Origin: Chromera velia
Taxonomy: Eukaryota > Sar > Chromeraceae
Reading direction: 5' to 3'
DNA length: 13,959 nt
NCBI GenBank assembly: GCA_018398765.1
Contig: JAHBMJ010003009.1
Location: 1-13,959, forward strand
Part shown: one piece after another, positions 7,957 to 13,959 of the stretch
Position numbering within the stretch: position 1 is the stretch's first letter
Layout: every line of letters starts with the position of its first letter
The notes under the pieces: model-generated
Databases searched by the model: none
Seen by the model: only the letters and a program-made list of their open reading frames with translations
Told to the model about the DNA's origin: nothing
Position numbers and translations under genes: made by a program

Positions 7957-8089
7957 AACCCTGGAAAGCGAAGCGGGGGGCACTTAGAAAACAGAAATAC
8001 CCTAGCCCACGTGCATGCGTGCACGCTGTCTTTCAGCAAAAACCCGGTCCCGAAAGGCTGAATGTACGCCAAATGTGCATGCGTCAGGT
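7957..8089 (+). repeat. copy D of the ~130-bp repeat unit
   Basis: The fullest copy, from CCCTGGAAAGCGAAGCGG to GCATGCGTCAGGT. It is the inner part of the right foldback arm and pairs with copy B. Confidence 0.85.
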
Positions 8090-8701
8090 GAACTTCAGAC
8101 CCGATTACCCGATTTTCACTAAAAAAAGGCCCCGGAAAGATCCCGCCCCAAATGGTCTAGAAAAGCGTGTATGAACCTGCGTCGTCATGCATGCGTGCGT
8201 CAGTGGCTCCGGAAAGCAACAAGCTGCATCCCCGGGCTTTCTTCCTAGGGGAGGGGGGGTTCTGCGGCTTTTCCCGCGGGGGGGGAGGTCGGTATAACCA
8301 CCTGATCGGCTGGCCTGCGTACGTCAATCGTGAAGTTCTCATTTTTCTTGCTTTCCGGGGCCGTTCGCAAGCTTGCTTACATCAGATGACCCGCAATGCC
8401 AAGCCATGGCAGCCATGCATGCACCCCGCGGATGCATGCGAAGGGCCCGGAAAGCGTAAAATTAACTAGCTTCGTGTGTATTAATTTTTGAAATATTTTT
8501 GAGCGCTCTCAGCGATCTTTCCGGGGCATTTGTGCGTATATCAGAATCGCGGTCAGAGATCCAAGGATCACTGGGACTCTTCCCAACAATTCTTCTTCGT
8601 TTGCTCTAGTTTGCTCTCGATAACCTCCCTGAACCTAAGTTCCACTTAAAGAAATATAATCAAGATAATCTCTATCTGCGACATCGTTTTTCAAGAGACC
8701 A

Positions 8702-8850
8702 TCTACGCTGCGGGCGTAGACGAGATATGCGGCTTTCAACCCGGGCTTTGACTTTCAAGACACCGTAAATGACGGTAAATGATCCGTGTTTGCGACACGG
8801 ACTTTCAAACTTATTAAAACTTATCCAAAAATGCGGCTTAAACTTTCAAT
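8702..8850. repeat. array of small hairpins and TTTCAA motifs
   Basis: Three perfect hairpins with 5-nt loops occur: TCTACGC/GCGTAGA around TGCGG (8702-8720), ACCGT/ACGGT around AAATG (8762-8776) and CCGTGT/ACACGG around TTGCG (8784-8800). TTTCAA occurs just before and after them (about 8690, 8733, 8753, 8803 and 8844), usually as ACTTTCAA. This mirrors the cluster at 3861-4030. Confidence 0.75.
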
Positions 8851-9134
8851 TAAGTAGTAGTTAGGTTTAGGGAGGTCCTCTCGATCGAAGATCTCCTTGC
8901 TACTCTTTGTATCATTGAATGATTAGAGAGTTCGGTATGTAGAGAGAAGGGAGACCATGAGAGAGATGATTGACGATTATTGAGAGGTCGATAGAGTGAC
9001 TAGGATTGTTTCTTTACTATGATTCATACAAATGCCTCAGTGGGGCCTAGGTCGAAGGATTAAATCTATGCAGGAAATGCTAGATTGACCAGAACCTTAC
9101 ACAGCCGATACGGGTTACCGGCTTTAACCCTATA

Positions 9135-9152
9135 CATCATCATCATCATCAT
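9135..9152. repeat. (CAT)6 microsatellite
   Basis: Six perfect CAT units inside AT-rich DNA. Confidence 0.95.
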
Positions 9153-9683
9153 ACTAGCTGTTTTTTTTAGAATGATGACGTCTTAATTACATAAATTGCA
9201 CTTTTACGCACATATACTGGAGTTGTTGTAATTGCTTACATCCAATTCAAGAATTACTCTCCATGAATGAATGATTTTCTAATCAGACTCTTCCGCTTCC
9301 TTCATGTAGGCTCCCGCTTTCCTCGCTGCATGATGTCTCGAACGTCGCATGCATGATTTTTTTGTGTGGTCTATCTCTGTGTGCGTTTGAGCGTGTGTAT
9401 GTGTGTAAGAGACATTCCGATCGACACACCGATGAAGAGAGAGAACAGACCCTTCATGAATGAATCCCATAATTCATTCGTCTGGCTTCCCTCAGCATAC
9501 ACAACATGCATGCACTGTCAGACAGTCACTCGACGCGGTCAACTTCTCCCTCTCAGGTCCATCTCGCCCTCCACCAACTTCTCTTGCCCCCCCTCCCGAT
9601 CCTCTTAATTCCCCCTGAATCCTCTTCCCCCCTCCCTCTGTCCCTGTCTGTCTGTCTCTCTCTCTCGCGCGCATCCATTTCAG

Positions 9684-10704
9684 TCCCCCCCCGTTTCTGC
9701 TCGCGGCCTTCCTTCGGCGATTACTTTGTAGAGAATGAAGGGGCCGGTCCCTACAACAAACCGAAAGCCGCCCCCTTCCTTCTCCTGGTCCCCTCCCTGC
9801 ATTTGAGACCACTCGCTATGCAAGCAGGAGGGAGGGAGGAGAGGGCGACACCGCTTCCCCCCCCCCCCNAGAAACCGAGCCCGAAGGAAGCGGAGGCGCT
9901 GTCACAGCAGACGGACCCACAGAGCCAAACGGACCCGAAGAGATCTCGCAACGACATTGCATGGTGGGTGCAAACTCTGCATGCAGGGGTGTGAGCAGGG
10001 AATGAAGGGGCCTGCTGTCACTGTGGCGGCGTTGGTGGCGACGCGTCCCTGGAGAAAGGCCCTGCAGGTCTCGGAGACCGACGCGGTGATCGACTGCTTG
10101 GATCTTCTTTCTTTCTTTTTGGCTCTGCTCTGTGGGGACGTATCGGGGGCATCTGAGAAGTCCGACCTCATGCACTGCGTCTGGCCACGAGTGGAGGCCG
10201 GGAGCGTTTTTGGAAGGAACGCTCTTTCTTGCCGTCTCGCCGAGAGGGGCTTGAAGACCCTCGGGGGAGGGGGAAGGAGAACAAGACTGGGGGGGAGGAA
10301 TCATCGGACATATCATCCACCCCCACTGTTGTCACCCCCCCAACCCGGCACGGACATTGGAGGGGAGTGGGAAGGCCTTCCTGTCGCAGCATCTGCATGT
10401 TGGGCGTCTGGAAGGAAGGAATTTGTTGGTCGAAGTCTTGGAAGGAAAAGATGTCGGGTGCATGCGTGTGCCTGCACTTGCTTGCATGGCAGGGGGGCGG
10501 TACGTTGAACAGAGAGACAGAAAACCCACCATGCACCATAAGGAGCCCATCCGGCCGGCGGAATCGTTGGAAGGGCTGCTTTCTTGCAAGCAAATGAGGA
10601 GCCTGGATTCGTTCGTTCGTTCGCTCGTACTGCACATGCAGCTAGGGACGGGGTGGGTGGGGTGTTGCTGTTCATCCATCCGCCTGCCTCTCGAATCCCG
10701 ACAG
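9684..10704 (+). CDS. large exon of an unrecognised gene with three apparent frame switches
   Basis: A strong acceptor (GCATCCATTTCAG, ending at 9683) opens the exon and a strong donor (CGACAG followed by GTAGGT at 10705) closes it. Coding-like sequence with GC-rich third positions fills it, but in successive frames. Codons from 9686 give SFGDYFVENEGAGPYNKPK, then PKEAEALSQQTDPQSQTDPK, up to a TGA at 9992. Codons from 10002 (an ATG) give MKGPAVTVAALVATRPWRKA to about 10262. Codons near 10241-10340 give GKENKTGGEESSDISSTPTV. Codons from about 10340 give GKAFLSQHLHVGRLEGRNLL and run to 10704. The switches fall at or next to G4 (9986-9989), two G5 runs (10263-10273) and C7 (10335-10341), and an N sits in a C12 run at 9869. 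Sequencing error is the simplest cause; a decaying gene or unseen introns are alternatives. The PKRSR motif near 9940 could be a nuclear signal. No family recognised. Confidence 0.45.
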
Positions 10705-11062
10705 GTAGGTAGACTTGGCTTGATCTGGCTCTGCTGCGGCTGCTGTGGTGCATACACTTAGCAGCAGATAAAAAGTTCTTGGGAGGAGCAAGAGCGGGGA
10801 GGGAACTCTGGCGCCTGCACAGAATGAATACACTCAGACGGATTTCGTTTTCTCATTTTTCTCGGAGGTGACGAAGGCACAATGGAACAGGAATGCGAGC
10901 AGCTTATTGTTTATCTCTCCGTTGCGAAGCAGACAAGATGAAACTGACTGTGTTTCCCTGCATGTTTCGCTCGTCTCTCCGAGAGAGAAACAGAGAGAGG
11001 GGGGGGGGGCGGGGGGCGGGGGGGGAGAGGAGAAACCATCGAGACACAAAGTAAGCCAATGA
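10705..11062 (+). CDS. candidate 3' part of the 9684 gene, unresolved
   Basis: After the donor at 10705 two continuations keep phase 0. (a) A 57-nt intron to 10761, then a short terminal exon 10762-10827 reading QQIKSSWEEQERGG and ending TGA. (b) A 133-nt intron to CACTCAG at 10837, then 10838-11062 reading TDFVFSFFSEVTKAQWNRN and ending in Gly-rich low complexity and TGA, with a further donor-like GTAAGC at 11050. Unspliced reading would end at the TAG at 10759-10761. I cannot choose between them by eye. Confidence 0.25.
10999..11025 (+). repeat. G-run tract (G11, C, G6, C, G8), potential G-quadruplex
   Basis: Three G-runs separated by single C bases, with the first long enough to split in two, meet the usual four-run requirement. 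It lies downstream of, or inside, the 3' part of the 9684 gene. Confidence 0.8.
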
Positions 11063-11868
11063 TGTCATGCATGCATGCTAGAAGGAAAGAAATACAGAAG
11101 CAACTACAGAGAAAGAGCAAGAGGAGCACGGGAGCAGTAGAACAAGTCGCTCGCCCTCACAAAAGTCATTGGAAGAAACCAAATGGAAGAATGACGGCAT
11201 GACGGTGACCGGATGAAAAAAAGAACTCTCGGGAGGGAACTCCCAGACTGCATGCAGGGCTAGCTCGACTGACACTTACTTTTTCGATCGCGCCTTCCCT
11301 TCAGTCTCCCTCTCCCCAGTCAAGGAAGGGCCTGTCTCCGGCCTGCGCGCTGGATCTCACAGAGAAGAGCTAGCTTCATTTTCTTCTCTCTAGCTGCATG
11401 CCCCGGTGTCCGTCGACGCTCTCCACCTCCATCTGCATGCGCCGAATTCTTCCTAGATCAACCCCCGCAAACCATACAGGCACCTGCTGAATTGCGGGCG
11501 GCAACAAGATAGAGCAGGGACATGACAAAGCAGCCCAAGTAAACCAAATTTTTTCCTTTCTCTTCTCCTGTGTTGTGGTCTATGCGCGCTCTTGAGCAGG
11601 GACACTGGCACAAGAAGAGAGGGAGCAGGGATTCAAAACAAAACAATGTGGGAAGAATCACTTGCACAGGGTGCCATTACACCGATCTCTGTTGGCTTGA
11701 TCTCTGACATATGCATGTATGCAAGTATGTACACGTATGTATGAAAATACGTAAATGCATGTATGTGTATGGAGAGAGACCCACTTTTGCATCTGCCTCC
11801 GTGTATCGTCTCCCGTGCCGTGAAGCGCGCTCTCACTCCACCCCTCTTTCTCCGCTGGCGGACCAGCA
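11063..11868. other. stretch with no supported gene
   Basis: 11067-11079 is a TGCATGCATGC run. 11080-11260 is purine-rich. 11380-11600 is mixed, and 11702-11775 is rich in ATGTATG/ATGCATG repeats. 11776-11866 is pyrimidine-rich and ends in an acceptor-like GGACCAG, so it may be the 5' UTR or an intron of the gene that follows. No RNA gene seen. Confidence 0.4.
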
Positions 11869-12710
11869 ATGCCGTCAATCGAGACAGGAACCCCGCACAA
11901 ACAACAAAGGGGGCGGACAGAAAAGCAGAGGAGGTTCATGAGCGCTGGATCAGCGAAAGCACAAGCCCGCATTGATTTCATAAAAAGCTGCATGCGTATG
12001 TGTGCCTGCATGAGATGATGATTGCATAAGGTGGCGATGGGCACGATGGAGGGCATTCATTTTTAATTCAAGTTGAAGCATCTGAACGATAGGGGGGGTC
12101 TGGTCCGAGCTCGGAGGAACGATGCAGCCACTCAGCGGCTCCATCTTCCAAGACCAGGTGCGTTCCTCCAACAACAAGTTGAACGTGAAGATTTCTATCT
12201 AGCTCTCTTTCTTGTTCTCGACCAGTCGATCTTCGTGCCCGCCTATCTGCTCGATTCACTCCTCTCTATCTATGCTGCGGAGGCCCCCGGGGAAAGCGCG
12301 AAACAGATCTCACTGTTTGCCTGTTTCAGTGACGCTTCCCACCATCGTCTTACATTGAACATACGACTCAAAAGTCTTTTCGCATTGCATGTGTGCTCCA
12401 AGGAAAGAATCCTGGCTCTCGACTATATCTCATTGTCTCATCGGATGCAACATGTTGCAACAACATTCACTCAGAGGAAACAATCATCGAACAGAGACAA
12501 ACTGGCGGAAGTGATGGAATGCGAGCAAGGGGTGAGTACTCTCAGACTTCCGAAGAGCTCATGGACCGGAGGGGACCCGGGCCGCCCCTCTTACCAAGCC
12601 GGAAGGTGAAACCCAAGAGTTGCCCTGGCTGCCTGTGCTGGGTGCATGTGCATGTGTATCATGCAGGTGCAAGAAAAGACGATGCACAACTAGGAGAGAT
12701 CGAGAGCTAA
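11869..12710 (+). CDS. candidate four-exon gene for a ~96-aa protein, unrecognised
   Basis: Proposed exons are 11869-11995, 12093-12157, 12477-12531 and 12667-12710. The ATG at 11869 follows CCGCTGGCGGACCAGCA, and 42 codons begin MPSIETGTPHKQQRGRTEKQ. Donor GTATGT at 11996 splits a codon after one base. Acceptor ATAG at 12092 restores frame, giving WSELGGTMQPLSGSIFQDQ up to a CAG/GTGCGT donor at 12158 in phase 0. The third exon reads ETIIEQRQTGGSDGMRAR and ends at a strong donor GTGAGT (12532). Acceptor ATCATGCAG (12666) resumes in frame with ARKDDAQLGEIES and TAA. Phases agree at all three junctions, which is the main support. The second intron (319 nt) and its weak acceptor are the least certain part; alternatives at 12226 or 12283 open a longer frame that is pyrimidine-driven. 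The product is basic at its N-terminus; function unknown. Confidence 0.4.
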
Positions 12711-12719
12711 GGCACTCAC

Positions 12720-12887
12720 CCAATCGTCAAATGCAGTCTTTGGTTCACCACCGGGCGTCTCCATGGTTTTGCGATTGCCGTCAGACACGTTGATGATAAG
12801 TTGAAGGGGCAGACGGAGAGCAGTCAGATTTCTCAATATGACAGGTGCGGCAGACAGGAAGCCCCAAACTTTCTTCCCTGCGATCAT
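12720..12887 (-). CDS. candidate internal or first exon on the minus strand, unrecognised
   Basis: Read on the minus strand, a good acceptor (GTCTGGATGCAG) precedes ATGATCGCAGGG at 12887 and a strong donor (GATTGG followed by GTGAGT) follows at 12719. Between them are exactly 56 codons without a stop: MIAGKKVWGFLSAAPVIL, then LTALRLPLQLIINVSDGN and PGGEPKTAFDDW. Both ends are in phase 0. The hydrophobic central part could be a buried core or a membrane segment. The plus strand also has a 70-codon open frame over this stretch (12801-13013), so the strand is not certain. If real, the gene continues below 12720, where it would overlap the candidate plus gene ending at 12710, and above 12887 through pyrimidine-rich minus-strand DNA. 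Confidence 0.35.
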
Positions 12888-13045
12888 CTGCATCCAGACA
12901 GTAGTGTTGCGTTACACAAAAGCAGGGAGCAAAAGAAAGGGATGCAGCCATGGATCGTAGAACAGAAGGGAGTTGCCCACGAACAGTGGAAGAGAAGAAG
13001 AGAGAACGGCTAAGAGAGAAGGATGATCTCAAGACTGAATTCTCA

Positions 13046-13070
13046 GGCGAACTAGGCGAACTAGGCGAAC
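13046..13070. repeat. 9-bp tandem repeat (GGCGAACTA), 2.8 copies
   Basis: Units at 13046-13054 and 13055-13063 and a partial one at 13064-13070. In plus frame this gives GELGELGE; on the minus strand each unit carries TAG in one frame. Confidence 0.9.
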
Positions 13071-13218
13071 ATGTCGAAGCGAGTGGAAACCCCAAAGAAA
13101 TTGTCTTTCCAAAATGCTTCATCAATTGTCTGAAAAGAAAACGTTTCGAGTAGGGAGAAACTTTGCCTGCTTTTGCCACACCTCAACAGCCCATCCCTGA
13201 GCGAGCCAACAAACTAAC

Positions 13219-13516
13219 CTTCCAGCCCTTTTCTGAGAGCATTCCAAATCAAGCCCCTCCTTTGCTTCTAAAAATATGGGGCCATCGTCGCATCTGGCTG
13301 TAGCCCTCACGGAACCAGAGAAACTCTGGTGCAATCTTTCCATGTTTGGACTGAAACACAGATACCCGGCCCGACACTCCAGAATTAACTCGTAGACGAA
13401 TCCCATGCACCCTTCGATCAGCGAACCTGCCCGCAGCATCCCAAAAGTGGGGGAACCGAGGGGAACAGAGTATGAACAGAGTGTGTGACGATCCAGTACC
13501 AATTTGATTTCATCAG
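13219..13516 (-). CDS. candidate minus-strand exon, unrecognised
   Basis: The minus-strand acceptor GCATTCTTGTAG precedes 13516 and the donor GGAAG followed by GTTAGT is at 13218. The 298-nt segment is open in one frame and reads DEIKLVLDRHTLCSYSVPLG, then FGMLRAGSLIEGCMGFVYEL, then ARCDDGPIFLEAKEGLDLEC. It would leave two bases that join across a 91-nt intron to an acceptor CGTTTTCTTTTCAG (exon from 13129). A different minus frame and a plus ATG at 13276 also look protein-like here, so frame and strand are uncertain. Confidence 0.25.
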
Positions 13517-13648
13517 CTACAAGAATGCGCAGGCATTGACACGCAGGCGGAGTGGTTTGAGGAGTTCAGAAAAGGAAAGGTCACTGTTGTTCAGAAGTTT
13601 GTAACAGAAAATCAGAAAATCTACATCGATATACATCGATATGTATAG
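13517..13648 (+). CDS. candidate terminal exon on the plus strand, unrecognised
   Basis: The acceptor AATTTGATTTCATCAG ends at 13516. Codons from 13517 read LQECAGIDTQAEWFEEFRKG, then KVTVVQKFVTENQKIYIDI, to TAG at 13646-13648. Charged and aromatic content is well balanced and the upstream in-frame stop at 13505 lies before the acceptor, as expected for an exon. The partner exon upstream was not found with matching phase. The reverse strand also reads open here but with poorer composition. Confidence 0.35.
   Translation, partial: LQECAGIDTQAEWFEEFRKGKVTVVQKFVTENQKIYIDIHRYV
13623..13642. repeat. direct duplication of ACATCGATAT
   Basis: Two perfect adjacent 10-bp copies near the stop of the preceding exon candidate. 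Confidence 0.9.
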
Positions 13649-13707
13649 TTCTCCTTTTGTGGTAAACGCGGGACCTCTAGTAGACATCCGAGGGAAGAAG
13701 GGGGGGC

Positions 13708-13757
13708 TGTGAACACAGACTGTTCTGATGAAGAGCTCAGTACGTAGGATGCAATAG
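13708..13757 (+). repeat. copy 2 of the dispersed ~50-bp repeat
   Basis: CTGTGAACACAGACTG, then TTCTGATGAAGAGCTCAGTA and AATAGG align in order with 7215-7268. As there, it is followed by ATGACCGG and GC-rich repeat sequence. Confidence 0.6.
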
Positions 13758-13959
13758 GATGCATGACCGGGGTCGCATGTCAACGCCGGGCGGCGCCCCG
13801 GATCATTGAGCTGAAGGCATGCACCGCGAGGCGCCGCCGCGCGCGCTTTAATACAGCAAATCGCCGCCGCGCCTGAATCGGGCCCCATGCCTGCAGCAAA
13901 AACTCGGCTTGAAGCCCTCAGATGAGAGGTTGGCCCCGAAAAGCTAGCTTCATACACTA
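13758..13959. repeat. GC-rich repeat-like end region
   Basis: Very GC-rich with short palindromes (GGGC, GGC, GCCC at about 13788), the 11-mer CGCCGCCGCGC repeated at 13832 and 13862, and near the edge GGCCCCGAAAAG (13932-13943), a one-mismatch copy of the 12-mer that punctuates the 7.3-8.5 kb complex. It is probably the start of another repeat element that continues beyond the window. The long minus open frame here is compositional. Confidence 0.5.

Larger units (their letters stand above)
7403..8378. mobile_element. ~975-bp foldback (long inverted repeat) element
   Basis: The left arm runs from AAGCAAGCTTGCGAACGG at 7403 inward to about 7799. It is matched in reverse complement by the right arm 7959-8378, which ends CCGTTCGCAAGCTTGCTT. 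I aligned the arms by eye over essentially their whole length (~400 bp). Differences are mostly substitutions plus a few small indels, for example TTCATACA present only in the right arm near 8170 and an extra CGCATGCACGTGGGC-type stretch near 8015. About 160 bp of further repeat copies separate the arms. There is no coding capacity; open frames across this region are by-products. The outer ends carry a short hairpin (CGCAAGC, AA, GCTTGCG at 7400-7415). It resembles foldback-type non-autonomous elements, or an inverted duplication. Confidence 0.85.
8460..9270. other. second AT-rich island, no coding signal
   Basis: This stretch follows the repeat complex and has no frame with believable protein content. 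It holds the hairpin array 8702-8850, a purine-rich part (8925-9000) and a (CAT)n run at 9135-9152. I saw no tRNA arms or rRNA motifs. Confidence 0.55.

Noticed and set aside
7189-8469. Several frames of 60-155 codons on both strands
   Set aside because: They lie in the foldback and its repeat units and repeat the same peptides (for example RPRKAECN-like words) because the DNA repeats.
8702-8850. CRISPR-like array
   Set aside because: Repeated TTTCAA words are short and unevenly spaced, hairpin stems differ, no cas genes, and the context is eukaryotic.
9040-9130. Possible tRNA
   Set aside because: Contains GGTTACCGGCTTTAACC but no acceptor stem, anticodon arm or TTCRA-type T loop in the right places.
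9816-10316. 166-codon minus frame opposite the 9684 gene
   Set aside because: Pro/Ser/His/Arg bias; the plus strand has GC-rich third positions and strong splice sites.
12073-12609. 178-codon plus frame
   Set aside because: Starts at TTG after an in-frame TAA, its first third is another frame of the proposed exon 2, and its middle is pyrimidine-driven intron-like DNA; the spliced model is preferred, although parts may be exon.
13517-13957. 146-codon minus frame
   Set aside because: Most of it translates the GC-rich repeat end; the part over 13517-13648 is the shadow of a better plus exon.

Overview
The window is eukaryotic nuclear DNA. It has canonical GT..AG intron signals with pyrimidine tracts, an exon bounded by a (CT)n(TG)n tract and AG, Kozak-like starts, many microsatellites, and GC-rich exons set in pyrimidine- or purine-strand-biased introns. 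There is no operon, rRNA or tRNA that I can see. The density of small introns, frequent TGCATGCA-type words and a carbamate-kinase relative would suit a unicellular alga, for example a stramenopile such as a eustigmatophyte. That placement is an inference with low confidence. One N inside a C12 run (9869) marks this as draft sequence, so homopolymer errors are plausible.

Layout. 1-566: 3' end of a plus-strand gene (terminal exon 336-566) behind a microsatellite-rich intron. 567-2690: no supported gene, many simple repeats. 2690-4160: AT-rich island with an 11-bp perfect hairpin at its left edge, a ~239-bp MITE-like inverted-repeat element, and a cluster of GC-rich palindromes each followed by TTCAAG. 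4160-5446: a C/G-rich block, then pyrimidine-rich DNA without a firm gene. 5447-5618: candidate plus exon. 5722-7041, minus: the only gene I recognise, a carbamate-kinase-like protein that keeps the fold motifs but has lost key catalytic residues and has a Cys-rich tail. 7105-7233: small divergent plus ORF whose end lies in a repeated segment. 7317-8528: a GC-rich repeat complex built around a ~975-bp foldback (arms ~400 bp). 8460-9270: second AT-rich island with a hairpin/TTTCAA array. 9684-10704 (possibly continuing to ~11050): a plus-strand gene of unknown function whose reading frame switches three times, at or near homopolymers. 11869-12710: a phase-consistent four-exon model for a ~96-aa protein. 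12720-13648: candidate exons on both strands. 13650-13959: GC-rich repeat sequence related to the left border of the 7.2-8.5 kb complex.

The genes do not form a visible pathway. The points most worth following are the degenerate carbamate kinase, the foldback and its dispersed 12-mer, and the two AT-rich islands that share a hairpin-plus-TTTCAA design. I found no convincing undescribed multi-gene system. Most exon calls outside 5722-7041 rest on splice-site and phase reasoning by eye and are tentative.
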